This document shows positions 34,767 to 47,300 of a stretch of 64,000 bases of DNA, piece after piece. Both the position numbers and the translations under genes were made by a program. Positions within the stretch are counted from its first letter, which is position 1. Every line of letters starts with the position of its first letter. This DNA is from Henckelia pumila (taxonomy: Eukaryota > Streptophyta > Magnoliopsida > Lamiales > Gesneriaceae): positions 15,252,001 through 15,316,000 of the forward strand of contig NW_027331831.1 of NCBI RefSeq assembly GCF_033568475.1, written 5' to 3'. The notes beneath the pieces were generated by a model that saw only the letters and a list, made by a program, of their open reading frames with translations, was not told the origin of the DNA and searched no databases.

Positions 34767-37019
34767 TGTTTAGTTGATATCAAGATTGACAATTTCTTGA
34801 GACTAGATTTTTATTGGTTAATTCAATTAATTTACTAGTGTTGAACGTTCTTCTCTGTTCTGATGTCAAGTTTTAATATATGATAAGTGATATGAATCTT
34901 ATATGCATGAAAAGCAAACACGATTATAGATAATATCGCACACTCGATTCAATAACAAAAAGATTTAAATTGTTGTCCCAATCTTTTTGACACAAGTAAG
35001 TTTTGGACATTCACCTCTAGTTTACAAGAAACTAGCAATAAATAATCAATAGATAAATAATTGAATTCAAAGGAACCTTCAAAGAACTTGTCTTTGACAA
35101 TCTACGATGAATAACAATCGACAAACGCCACAAAGTTAATAAACTTTGATAAGTTTGATTTGGAAAACAAACCATAGCTTTGGGTAAAATTCTAGAGAGA
35201 ATTTTGGTTGATAAAAATCAATAATCTGAATAATTCTGTATTGAATAATGAATGTATCTAGTTGTTTTATATTACAACTTGAAAAAGTAAAAGATAACGC
35301 AAAATATGCCAAAAAATAATTTACTAATGGCTCTCAAACATTCAAAATAGGCAAAATATCACAAAATAATAAAATCCATCGAAACATACACAAACATGCC
35401 GCACTGTGTGTTCACGGACCCTGGATAAGGGTCCGGACATAGGTCTGTGTGCCCACGGCAAATGTAACTCGAAATTTGACGATGACGTCTTTAAGGGCAC
35501 GAACCCTGCGCATGGTCCGTGCGTAGGTCCATGTGGTCTTTGTGGCAGCTCCAACGGATCCCTAACACGCTTGAAAATTTGACCATCTTGCGATCCATCC
35601 ATAATTATCACAATCCCTCTTAGCTTGATTACATTGAGAGCTTTCCATGATCGCATCAATAAGTAAATTATCGTTCCTACGAGGAGTATGTATTCAAAAT
35701 TATCTTAATCCTTGTATTTAAAATAGACCTGATTTTATCTAGAAAATTAAAAAAATCAGTTTTATTCAAACTTAAATAAATTAACTAAAATAACTGGCAA
35801 GAAAACACACACAATTGAGATATATCAATGAGAGAAAATTATCTAGAGGTTTGATTTCACTTAGTTTTGATGACGACTACTTCTATCGAATTTATGTTCA
35901 TGAATTTCACTTATTTAATAGCGAAGAGCACTTACTTATTTCTATTTCTCTTTCCCATGTAACATATAGAATGTATCAATTAAGTTTTGATTCCAATATC
36001 CCTAATAAAAATCTATACTTAATGAATTGTGAAAAACAATATTCTTACTTAAGCTCTGTTGACGTTATATGCCTTCCGAACTAGTATATAAACATTCAAC
36101 AGTGTGTTTTCATATGATCGTATTCAAAATCCGATATCCTGAGTGTCAGATTCCACATAAATTTAACATTCAATCTATGACCGGTCAATTGAAAGACAAT
36201 CGAACCTATAAAACACAAGTAACTTAAGGAATTCAATCACATAAATCAAAAAGTCATAGAAATCGTCTCAACTAAGCTACGCCATTCCTCTAGAATCAAA
36301 AACATAGTTCATAATGCAAAAAAAAAACAAAAACAAGGCATGTTTATGAATCTAGACATCGAACTTCAATAATAGGAGAGAAAAGATAAAGAATGGCGAA
36401 GCAAAATCCGCGTCTCTGTCCCCAGATTCAGCATTCTTCGTCTTCGCAATCGATCTTTCTTCAAATCCTTACTTGCATCACTCTGCTCTGTTGCGTGCAC
36501 GTGTTCTATGGTGTTCGTGTGTTCTCTGTCTCCCTCTTGTAGGTTAGAGTCTTTCTTTTATAAGTCTTGAAGCCCGACACGTAAATCCCAACACGTCTAA
36601 TCTTTTTGATTACTCAAACTCTTTTTCCTCCTTTTTTTTTCCGCAGGGGGTAGCGCCTAGGCGCTCTTCGTGTTCAAGTATCGCCACCTAGGCGCCACCC
36701 TCTCACACCATCTCAACATTTAGGCGCCTAGGCGCCACTCTTTGTGCTTCCTCCGTTTTTATAGAGCTTAAGCGTCTTTTTTTTGTGCTTAGGCTCTTCC
36801 TTTGTGCTCCCAAAATAATGTCTTAATTCTTCTTCAACCTACTTTATATCCTCAACACATCTTTTTTCATGCAATTCATATATCTTGTTAACTTTCTGCA
36901 TTTCACATAAACAACAGCGAAATATGCATAATACCTTTTGATTCATAACAAAACCAAGAAAACTCATATAGCAATTAAGTGCATAAATTGCACATATCAT
37001 GTATACTCAAATCAACTTG
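34767..37019. other. LTR-like, non-coding transposon DNA
   Basis: There are no recognisable protein domains. Two minus-strand TATA boxes are seen, TATAAAAC (35264-35271) and TATAAAAG (36555-36562). Each has a GC-rich block of imperfect palindromes just upstream on that strand: around 35400-35560 (GGTCCGTGC / GGACC motifs) and 36641-36745 (GCGCCTAGGCGC motifs). This arrangement suggests at least two further minus-oriented LTRs whose ends I could not define. The open frame at 35342-35659 lies in the first block and is probably fortuitous. Confidence 0.45.
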
Positions 37020-37183
37020 CTGATGGATGAGGTGAATGAATATGTTGAGAATAAAGTCGACTTATTTGATAAGTGGGTGAAATTCCAAACAGCCACCCTA
37101 GTCAAGAAGTTCAAAAACAAAGTAGTATTGGATCGGTTTATCTCACTGTAGAATGCAATTTTAAAGCATCAAGGCACTGCAAG

Positions 37184-37700
37184 CAGGGGCGGATCTAGGA
37201 ATTTTATCGAGTGAGGACAAAAATCCAAAGGAGAACACACACACATGTATATATATAATCATCGATAACAAAAAATAAAATATAATAAATAAATATAAAT
37301 AATATTTTTAATTTCAGATCTAACTAACAATATATCTCTTACAACTTGAAATTTTCCAAAACTAATTAGTACTAACTATATCCTACATGATACAAAATAT
37401 AATATTTTTAATATAAGTAATTACACTATCATTCAAATATTCATCTTATGTTCGATTGATTGATAAAGACTTTTGTTTGGAGTAACAACAAAGATTAATT
37501 AAATTAATGATGAAGAAAAAAATTTATTGTAACTCTTCAAACATGGGTTGTTGGTTAATGATATAGCGTTTTGAACAATATTTTAATGTTTTATTAATAA
37601 TAATTTATGGATATCATTTTTAAAAAACTAAGGGTATGTTCACACAAAAATTTAAGGGAGGGCAACTGCCCACCCTTGCCTCTATATGGAGCCGCCCATG
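37184..37700. mobile_element. hAT-like non-autonomous element (CAGGGGCGGATCTA ends)
   Basis: Starts CAGGGGCGGATCTAGG and ends TATGGAGCCGCCCATG, an imperfect inverted match. Flanking octamers ACTGCAAG and ACCGCAGA look like a diverged 8-bp TSD, and joining them restores the surrounding reading frame. 517 bp, non-coding. Confidence 0.68.
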
Positions 37701-37789
37701 ACCGCAGATGAGAGATTACTTGTTTGATCTTTCGAGGATCCAAAAACTGACTCCAATTTGTGCTGAGCTAAGGGCAAACTATGATCATG

Positions 37790-38252
37790 TGATACTCCTA
37801 TCCCACATGGTATAAATGAAAGATATAAATGAGTTTATAATGGGCTACAATGGACATAGCAATTTGGGTTAATCATTTCGTAAGGCGAGGACGAATACGA
37901 AGTAGTTGTTGTAGGGGCCCATTGTACAGTCGTGCAATTGCGGGCCTAGGCCCAAGGCTTGACAGAATGGTATCAGATCACCAGCAGGAACCTCAAGAAA
38001 TAAGTGTTATGCAGGGCAAAGTGCTACTTGCATGGGAGCCACCTCTTGAACCGGCGGCGCAAAGTGCTACATGATGGGAGCCACCTCTTGAACCGATGGC
38101 GCAAATATTTAAAATGAGTTTATAATAGTCTACAATGGACTTATATAAACTTGGGTTAATAATTTTCATAAAATGAGGACGAATATGCAGTAGTTGCCAT
38201 AAGGGCCTATTGTGCATTCATGCAGGTGCAGGCCTGGGCTCGGGGCGTGACT
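37790..38252 (+). mobile_element. TRIM-like element with primer binding site
   Basis: Two related segments (37790-37964 and about 38106-38252) share AATGAGTTTATAATRGKCTACAATGGAC, GAGGACGAAT and the GGCCTAGGC/GGCCTGGGCTCGGGGC end. Just inside the first is ATGGTATCAGATC (37967-37979), a tRNA-Met-type primer binding site. No coding content. The second LTR appears shortened at its start, so the outer boundaries are approximate. Confidence 0.6.
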
Positions 38253-38473
38253 GATCCAGTTTGCCCAACTGCTTTTGATGATATTACAATGTTCAACTAA
38301 CTTCAGATGGATAGGGTAACACTCAAGATGAAGGTGAAAAATTGGGAAAACAATAAAGATCTGATAGTTCCAGTTGAGAAGACTTATGTGGCTGAGACCA
38401 CTTCAGAAGAAAATAAAGCAAATACTTATACTCAATCTCCAGCTCCCAACAGTCCAAATGCAACAGTCTCCAC

Positions 38474-39079
38474 TGTTAGATCAATGGAATTCGGATATCT
38501 CCACAATGGTATGATATTATCCACTTTGGGTATAAACCCTCATGGTTTTGTTTTTGGGAACCCACCCAAAAGGCCTCATACCAATGGAGATATTATTCCA
38601 TATATTAATCCATGATCTTTCTCTTAAATTTCCAATGTGGGACTTTGGTTGATTATTCCTAACAATCCTCCCCTCAAACGAAGTCCCACCAGGCCTCCCC
38701 TCAATCCGTCCCTCCAATCGAGCCTACTCACCTTCAATGCGTTGCAGCACATGCCTTACATGAATTTTCGGGAGCGTTCCTCGAGAGCTTTTTCACGGAT
38801 CTTTAATCGGGGCCTCAAACTTCTTCTCCTTGAGTCTCCGAGGATCCCACCCACATTGGTTCGATCAGACCATGGCTCTGATACCACTTGTTAGATCAAT
38901 GGAATCCGGATATCTCCACAATGATATGATATTGTCCACTTTGGGCACAAGCCCTCATGGTTTTGATTTTGGGAACACACCCAAAAGGCCTCATACCAAT
39001 GGAGATATCATTCCATATATTAATCCATGATCTTTCTCTTAAATTTCCAATGTGGGACTTTGGTTGATTATTCCTAACA
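38474..39079 (-). mobile_element. TRIM element with TSD TCCAC
   Basis: Two 191-bp LTRs (38474-38664 and 38889-39079) flank a 224-bp core. On the minus strand the LTR begins TGTTAGGAATAATC and ends TTGATCTAACA. The primer binding site GTGGTATCAGAGCCATGG follows the 5' LTR, and the polypurine tract GAGGGGAGGAT precedes the 3' LTR. TSD TCCAC is at 38469-38473 and 39080-39084. At 606 bp and non-coding it is a textbook TRIM. Confidence 0.93.
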
Positions 39080-40768
39080 TCCACAGCTCCATCCAGTCCA
39101 ATTATTACTGAGCAATCTGTAGGACCAAGCCTGGCTGAACCCTCCTCCAGTCTGGCTGGACCATTCCTCTATCTATCTTTGATGAATTTAGTTTCTGAAA
39201 TTTCACTAGAAAAAGTAGATGGGGATGTTCATGTCGTCGCTCATAATATTGAATAAGAGCATGAAGAGGCAGTTCAACAAGCAGTAATTCCAGAAAATAC
39301 AATGACTGAGCTACCAGGAACGTCAGTTAATAAATAGACGAAAACATCTTGGCCGAGATTGAAATTCTATGATTGAGACAACAAACTGCTCAATCATCTC
39401 GCATGTCTAGAGATTTGGCCTCAGAAAAGCAGTTGATTGTGTTTAAGATATTTGAAGAGTCAGTGAATGAAGTAAGTAAATTAGCTGAGATTTAAATTCC
39501 AGAAACAGTTGAGCATAATGAAGTTTCAAATAAGTTGTTGTGCCAATGATTCTTGAATCAGTTCATGAGATGAAAGAATCAGTAGAGCAACTTGTAAGTT
39601 ATGAGACAGTTTTGAAAAATTCCTCCAATGTTCCAAGTTTCACCAAGTGTTCAAAAACCAGTTGTGCAAGGGGAAATTATTCAAGAACCAATGGTACTAA
39701 CAGAAGAAGTAGTGACACCCGAAAGATAACAAGCTGTGAATACTAAATCAATTGAGGACCAAGTATCAAGTGAGCCAGTAAAGAATTCTAACGCACAAGA
39801 GGCAGGTCCAAGCAACTGCTTGATTGTATTCACTGCTAAGTTCGTTCCTCAACTTTCTGAATCTCCTAAAATGGAGATCTTATATACATTTTTTTTATGG
39901 ATAGCATAACAGTCAGCTTGAACTCAATCACCTCCAGTCTCTCAACCATTCGGGCCAATCAAAAACTGACCAACTCAGATGTTGAAAAGTTCAAGGAAAA
40001 AGTCACCAAGTAATTGATCGTTCTGTAAAAAAGATATCAATGATGTTTTCGATTCTCTAGAATGTTTAAAGAAGAATTTAGAAACTTCCTCCCAACTGAC
40101 CAGCTCACATCAAATATCAATATTCAAGTAAAGACCACTAAAATAAAAAAATAAATCCGTTCTAAATATAGTAGCCATTAAATTTGTCTTTGTCCATGTC
40201 ACTGTCTTTTCTGAGTAGTACGCTTATATTTGCAGCATCAGTTTTGTACGAAAAAATTTAGCCAATTTCTGCGGTAATTCTTGAGGTAGACTGAAGTCCT
40301 TAGTTTTTTTTGTTGAGATTTGATATGCCTCGTCTAGTTTTGGTAGATAATTTAAGTCCAGTCTAGTTCATCCAAATTAGTTCGTTGTCCAGCCAATGTC
40401 TAGTTCAGTATTTTAGTTAGACTTAGTTATTTCAGTTCAGTTTGACTTAATCGGTTTGGCTTGATCAATTTTTTCCTTAAGGTTGTTAAACACCAAAACT
40501 TTATTGATCCAACAATTTTCCCTTTTAGGTGTTTTGAAAAAATAAACATGACAACCATAAGTTTGAGGCAAATAACTGGTGAACTGATAAACTCAAAAAT
40601 TCATTGAACTGATACTCAGAAACACAAACATATAAAGTGATACCTTGATGGAACTTGAACATAAATAAATTGATCATTCTTCTATCCGTAATATATGCTC
40701 TTGACTCTTGTGACTTTGATCTCTTCTCTTTTCATTACTACTCTTTTCTTCTATGCTCTTTTCTTCCT

Positions 40769-41111
40769 TGTAGGACCGAACACTTGCCGCTATACCAAAA
40801 ACTGTATTTGGTGGTAATGGTGCAACTCAAATATTTTAAACTGCACAGCAGCCTAAGAGCCATGGTTCGATCGCTCTAACCTAGTAAGGACAATTATTGT
40901 ACCCCAGGAATCTCCCTCTCAATAATTGCACTCCTTTCAACCAATGAGAATCGAACCCATGGCCTTAGCTCTATACCTATTGTAGGATCGAGCTCTTGTC
41001 GTTTTACCAAAAGCTATAGCCGATGGTAATAGTGTAACTCAAATCTTTTAAATCGCACAATAGTCCAAGTGTCATGCTTCGATCGCTCAACCAAACAGAG
41101 ACACTTATTGT
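40769..41111 (-). mobile_element. Second TRIM-like element, older
   Basis: LTR-like repeats at 40769-40901 and about 40981-41111 share TGTAGGAYCGA, CTATACCAAAA/TTTACCAAAA and TGGTTCGATCGCT-type blocks. The ~79-bp core, read on the minus strand, has GGTATAGAGCTAAGGCCATG (a decayed TGGTATCAGAGC site) and a purine tract GAGAGGGAGATTCC. On that strand the LTR begins TACAAT rather than TG. Confidence 0.6.
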
Positions 41112-44100
41112 ATACCAAAACCCTTTTTGTCAAAACCTAGGGCTTTTAGTATCTCCAAAACTGAAGTCAGTTGAGTAGAAACATTGTCAATTTTTTGAAA
41201 AGAGATCTACATGGACTAAATCAATTTTTTTGGACAGGGCTTAAGTAAAGATCAGTTTTGATGAAGCTCTCGAACAACTTCTGCTATCTGTGTAAATTCT
41301 CAAGTCTTCAAAGAGCTAAATTGATAACAAGTATTCAAGCACACTATGCATAGATTTTATATCTTATCATTCAATTCGTGCTTAGTATTTTACTGTAAAT
41401 CAATTGTAAGTTGGCAGTTTCCACATTGTTCAAAGTTGTAAAGTTGAGTGTTAGGAGTTTGGTTTTAGGCAGTGTTAAGACATAAATTGGACTGGGATTT
41501 TTCAAATTGTTGTAATCTTTAAAGTCTTCTGGTGTATATCTTTCTCAAAAAGAAGAATGGGTAACGTAAAAGTTATTCAAGTCTTCGAATATCCATAAAC
41601 AATTTTGTGTTATTTACATTTCAGTCAACCTTAATATCATTTATTAGTTGGCCTATTTTGAATGTTCAATCTATCAGTGAGTTTATCTTCTGCACAAATT
41701 TATTTATTAGCCAACTGATATTAACATACAAGAATCACAAATTTTGCTGTTAACCCAACTGAATTTATCTTGAGAAAAATTTAGTGTGATTGTTTATTCA
41801 ACCCCCTTCTAAACCAATCACCCAATACTATCATCATTGATATTATCTTCAGAGTTCGAGTCTCCCATTATTTATATGTATTATTTCAAAGTTTATATAT
41901 TTAGGTATCGCTTGGTTTGAATGATGGGATAAACGAAATATGGATAAATGAAGAGATTAAAAATTGAAATATAAGGATAAATAGTACAGTGTGATAAATT
42001 TTTTGGTGTTTGATATGATTTTAATACGACGGATTAATTTTGTATGTTGAATACAAATGACGAAAATACCCTTGAATATAATAATAATATAAAATAATTT
42101 AATTATTAGAATAATGAAAAATGTTAATGATTAAATAATAGATTTGTATAATAATCTATTATTTAAAATAAAATGTAAAATAATAATAAGATGATAATGT
42201 TAATAATAATATTGATATTACCTGTCAATAATAATAATAATAATAATAATATTAAAATTAATATTTTATTTATTAATTTTAATTTTTTTTTACTCTACAA
42301 TTTTTTTCTTACACTCATGATGTTTTTTATTAGTAATTGAAATAAAATAATTATAATTATAATTACTTATTATTCTTATTACTATCGTGTTTAGACATTA
42401 ATTACGAGAAGTTATTTTTATTATTATATAATCATCATTCTTATAATAATATTATTAAATTTTTTCATATTATTCCATTTAATATATCTTATTACTTCAT
42501 TTTTATATTGGTTATTAATTTTTTAAATTTTTTTTGGTATAATTCAATAATAATATTTTATTATTGTTGTTGCTATTAATAACAATATTTGGAAAAAATA
42601 TAAAAAATCAAAATAGTGAACAGTGTAATTCGGCAACCGGGTTAACGATTCTAATAATTTTATTATATTTTCAAAATGAGTAGATTTATATTTTATTAGA
42701 TCAATTTTTATTTATTAAGATTGAATTTTCCGATTCATCAAAAAATTTCATTTCATTTTCCTCCTCCAGCACTATATTATCAACGGAGGAAAAGTTTGAC
42801 TTCTTTTTCAAATTTCAAATGTAAGGGGTATAAAAGTAAAATTCTATGTTATCATTAGATTTGTAAAAATAATACCACGGTCATGAAGAGATTAATTGTC
42901 TCTCTCTTTGGGTGCACAGTGCGGGCTTTCAACGGGCCAATGGGAAAATTTTGAATCGTCAAAACTCCAATCAAACGCAGGACAACAGATGATAATTAGC
43001 TAATCTGATATTTATCACCCCTACCAAACTTACCCTTACCATGTAGATGTCCCATGTATTTGTATTATGGCCGAGAGTTTTATGTAGTCGTTTGGATTTT
43101 ATTTTGGTGTGTTTGAGTTTGTTTGCTCTGCGTATGATTTTATTTGTTTAGTCATGCCTAGTGAGGCTGTAAAATTATGTGAGAGTATTTTATTATAAAT
43201 TGTAGTTTGTGTTTTTCGATATGTCTTATTTACGGAATGGTCATACCAAATTTTTCTAGACTCGAAATCTGTTTTTAAATCGCACATTAGTTTTGATATA
43301 TGTGTAATTACATTTACGTCGAAATTTATCGATCTGTCAAATTTCATTCTTTATACAGCCACACGTGATATATATATATATATATATATAACGAGAGACA
43401 AATACTTAAAACATGCACTCCTATTTTTAAAGGAGGGATTATATAATTGTTTTGGAATTATTAAAAAATAAACCATCATTTATAATCTTATCTTATTTAT
43501 CTGAAACGTAAAAAATATGACATTTTAAATTTAACTGATTCCGGAAAAAAATATGAACTTAATGTATATAAATTTTTTTTGTTTTGTTTTGTTTTTATAG
43601 CACAAGTACAATCTTGATCTAAATTACAAATATATAATGTAACTACTCGCACTATTGACAAGTATACAATATACTAGATGAAAGTGAAATGAAACATAAA
43701 TTTTTATTTATCTCATGTTCCTCTCATTTTTTTGTTAAACCAATAACATCTCATCGCCCGCTATAACATTATATGTGGACTAAATAAAAAAATCTCTCAC
43801 AATGATGATGAGCTTGGTATCATTGGAATTTCACTATTGTATTTTTCTCTCCGCAACAAAAGATTTTATTATTCCTTTTGAAAGACATTTTTTATAATAA
43901 GCTTGTAATTATGTGCAATTTAAAAGAACTATTAAGAGAATATAAGAGAATATAATAATCACAATAATCCTTAAATCAAATACATACAAAACAACATATT
44001 TTTCATCAATGCATATCGCTTTCTATACATCATCATATTTTCATCATACTTCTACTCATCCCTCATATATCTCATCCATAAACATACATACACGCTATTA

Positions 44101-44396
44101 ATTTTTTAGAGTTAATGTATCTTACTATTCGTATCACATTTCCTATGAGCCATTTACCAGCAAGCGAGCGAATCATGTCCCCAACTACGTACCCCCACTA
44201 TTTCCTTGCGAAAGCAAATAAAAAAAAGGGTCAGAACAAGAAAAAGGAAAAGGAAAAAATTTTAACATAGTCTGGGACCGTAACCAATGTTTTCAATCTC
44301 AACTGACACTAATTCCCATTTACTTCATACATTCAACAACAAATGAAGAGCAAGCGCGATGCCGCAATTCGAAAACCAACGGTTGAGGGAAGATGT
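41112..44396. other. AT-rich intergenic region downstream of HDC1
   Basis: Apart from the element at 41904-43035 I find no gene. There are AAT-rich tracts (42225-42255) and a (TA)n run (43369-43390). Confidence 0.5.
41904..43035. mobile_element. PIF/Harbinger-like non-autonomous element with TTA TSD
   Basis: The left end GGTATCGCTTGGTTTG and the right end ..CCTACCAAACTTACCC are imperfect inverted repeats flanked by TTA on both sides. The 1.13-kb body is AT-rich and non-coding. Confidence 0.45.
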
Positions 44397-47300
44397 CTAC
44401 ATTGGAGAGAGAAAGTGTGCCCGAGTAAGTGCATATTCTCTCCCAGCAATCCAAACCCCAGTTTGGGACCATGATATGTCGTCCCATTCGAGGTTCTCCT
44501 CCAACACCTACCCAAATCAAAAGATATCCACACATATCATTCCCCACCAACGTTTTTAAAAATAAAAAGGGGAGGAGGGGAAAGAAAAAGTATGACATTT
44601 ACATATCTTACATCAAGGCAGAAAAAACGGGTAAGAATGTTCACCTCCAAATATTCAATAGGCAATGGAATCCCCATGTTCTGCATTATTTTTTGAGGAA
44701 GAGGTCTTTTACAGTGTGACCATCGAAATATATCCACCATGGTGCTCTCACCATCCAAAACATTTCTTTCGCCATTAGAATGATGTGAGTTGTAGGTTTG
44801 TGTTTTCCCAGTTTCTGATCCATGAACATATGGTGTTGTTGGGACCTTGACCACCTTCTCCATATTAAAGCAAAGCTCATACCTAAACGACAGACTAATT
44901 ATTAACAATTAAAATGTACAAACGGGGTTGGAAATTGTCAAAAGTGTAGTTGTGATAGAATTATATTGCCAATCCATCACTTTAAAGAAAATAGTAGAAA
45001 TGCAACCGAAGAATCACGTCTATTATTTATCAACACTGAATCAATAAGCAAATATGACGGAAGAAAAATAAATTTACATGATTAAGAACTTGAAAAAGAG
45101 ATAATAAACATATAAAGCAATAAGATTGAACTAACTGGTTAGGCTTTTCCTTGGCCTTCACAACTTTGCATAGGAGGCAAGTTGTGACTGCTGGTATGTG
45201 GCTATGAAAATATAATAAGAGACCAGAAGTCACAGCAGAAATAGGTGAAAAAATTCATGGATTAATTTGCAAACATACACAAGGAGCTTTGCTCCTTCGA
45301 GCAATATAATACTTTGATTCGTGTGTGTGGATAAGTCCAAAAGAGATGATAGGAAGCACATGATTAAGCTTTTGACTTAAATAAATATATCCCCCTAAAA
45401 TACTTTCTGGAAAGATATAGCATTATCAAACAAAGTGCTTTCTGGAAAGATATAGCATTCTCAAACCAATTGCTTGAAAGCACTGCACAAGAATTAATTA
45501 TAGTTCCTCACCTCTGCGAATGAGTTTCTAGGTACAGAACTTCTCCTTTCTTCAGGCGTGACGATGTAAAGAGAATCTTTTTCAGTCCTTTGTCAGCAAC
45601 AGCACTTATGCTATATTTAAGCCTAGGAATCCACCAGAAATCACGTATAAGTGGAAATATAATGAGAGAAAACTCAATGTTTGGGTACTACAAAACATAC
45701 CATGTAATCTAATAGTAAAAAAAAAAATCAAACCACATAAATTCCATCAATTAAGCCTATGAAATCTGAAATGTGGATTACTCTAAAATGTATATTGGTG
45801 GAGACTGAAAATGAGAAGTTCTAGTAGATAACACTACAAGATCCACAACCAGCTAAAGCAATAATCAAGAAATATCATTCCGTAAGTTCTAGTAGATAAC
45901 ACCACAAGATCGACAACCAGCTAAAATAATGAAGAAATCTCATTCCATTACTAAAGCAGAATAAACTTCTACAAATTCTGGAAAACAGGGACTGCCAAAA
46001 TATTGAGGAGATAACAGATGAAATTGCAAAGAAAGAGAACAAGTAGCAGTATCAAGAGAATGAGTAGCAGTATGAAGCGATGACACTCAAATCCAAAAGT
46101 AGTGGTTGATAGGACAATGAAAGGCCTATTGAAAAGTTATGGTTTGAATACCAAAAGTAGTAGTTACAAAATATAACACAATTCGGATTTGTCATGAGTT
46201 AATAACAATGAGATGAGTAATCAACTTTTAGAATGAATTTTCACTCATATAAAAAAGTGCAGTAGTATGAAGGATCAACGAGTTGAAGGATCAACCACTA
46301 AGTCGCCCTATAACTAGATCCTTTAACAAGGGCCATAACAATATACTAATAGAGATAAAGCTTAAGAAAGGTAATCAACAAAAAGATGAACGTACACTTA
46401 CCAGGGTTCCATGCAGAGATTGAACTGAATTGTAACTTCCCGCACAAATCTTTGTTGGCGTAATGCATTCTTGATCGCGAAAACAGGAGGCACAGAGATA
46501 ATTCGTCAAGTGAAGTTCATTTACATACAAAATTCAATCAACAACATTATACAGCAAAGCAATAAGAGTTTGTAAAATTATTACAGATCAGTCTGATTTT
46601 AATAGAATCCGGAACTTAAGAGGGTAATTTAATTATCCGACATTTTCTAAAAATGGATCATGTGGCATGCAAAAAAAATTTCCAGCGAGAAGAATGAACC
46701 GTTGGGAAAAAAAACTGTTGAATATATTTGCTTATCAAATTAAAATCCGACGAACAACGAGCAAAAGAACCGTACATGAAATCCAATGACATGAGCAATC
46801 AAGCAGCTTTAACAATTAACATATAGGTGTACATCATAATGAGAACTTGGACAGTTTTTGGATCCGGAAAAAATACAATCAGCATAAAAAAGACAGTACC
46901 GAAGCGGCTGCTCTCGTAGTCATTGTGCGCTCCACAGCCACTGGAGCTAAAGTAGGCTCCATAGTTGACGAATGTGTAAGACAAGGTTCAAGCTCAATTA
47001 TTCCACCTCCTTTCTGCCATGCATACAGAAACAAAAAAAAAATGTACATTCAAATTGATAGCAGAATAGAGTACACAAGCAGACATTGTGAACCAACCCT
47101 CTACCCCATCCCTCGCGACAATGGTAACACTCATATAGTACGTGAAATACATTACTAACCTTCACGATGCAACATCGCTCAACACGATAACTGCAGCCAA
47201 TTGCAGCTCCCCATGCACGTGAACGAACATTATTCCTCAATGTAGAAATGTAACCTTAAAATGTATGTGGCAGAGTATCAAATTTAACACGAATGACAAA

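Larger units (their letters stand above)
37022..40020 (+). pseudogene. Decayed ORF of unknown, probably mobile-element, family
   Basis: The plus strand carries an interrupted reading frame with sensible composition: MDEVNEYVENKVDLFDKW, VKFQTATLVKKFKNKVVL, then after the hAT-like insert ADERLLV. Further on are MDRVTLKMKVKNWENNKD and NSPNATVST. Beyond the TRIM at 38474-39079 it resumes in the same frame with APSSPIITEQSVGPSLAE, VSEISLEKVDGDVHVV and EHEEAVQQAVIPE. Excising the hAT-like and TRIM insertions with one TSD copy restores the frame at both sites. Stops occur at several places (for example after RFISL and after HVVAHNIE). I do not recognise a domain. A gag-like or other retroelement ORF is plausible, and a host gene relic is possible. 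Confidence 0.5.

Noticed and set aside
35342..35659. 105-codon minus-strand frame
   Set aside because: It lies in a GC-rich palindromic block upstream of a TATA box in LTR-like DNA. There is no recognisable domain, and its composition is explained by the repeats.
40770..41115. tRNA gene or tRNA-derived SINE, from the GGTTCGATTC motif on the minus strand
   Set aside because: There is no cloverleaf. The motif sits between direct repeats next to a decayed primer binding site, which fits a TRIM-like element better.
44320..44908. Overlapping frames at the 3' end of HDC1 read as independent genes
   Set aside because: Exons 44645-44882 and 44397-44507 in the HDC1 frame match the conserved C-terminus, and the others are shadows or intron read-through.
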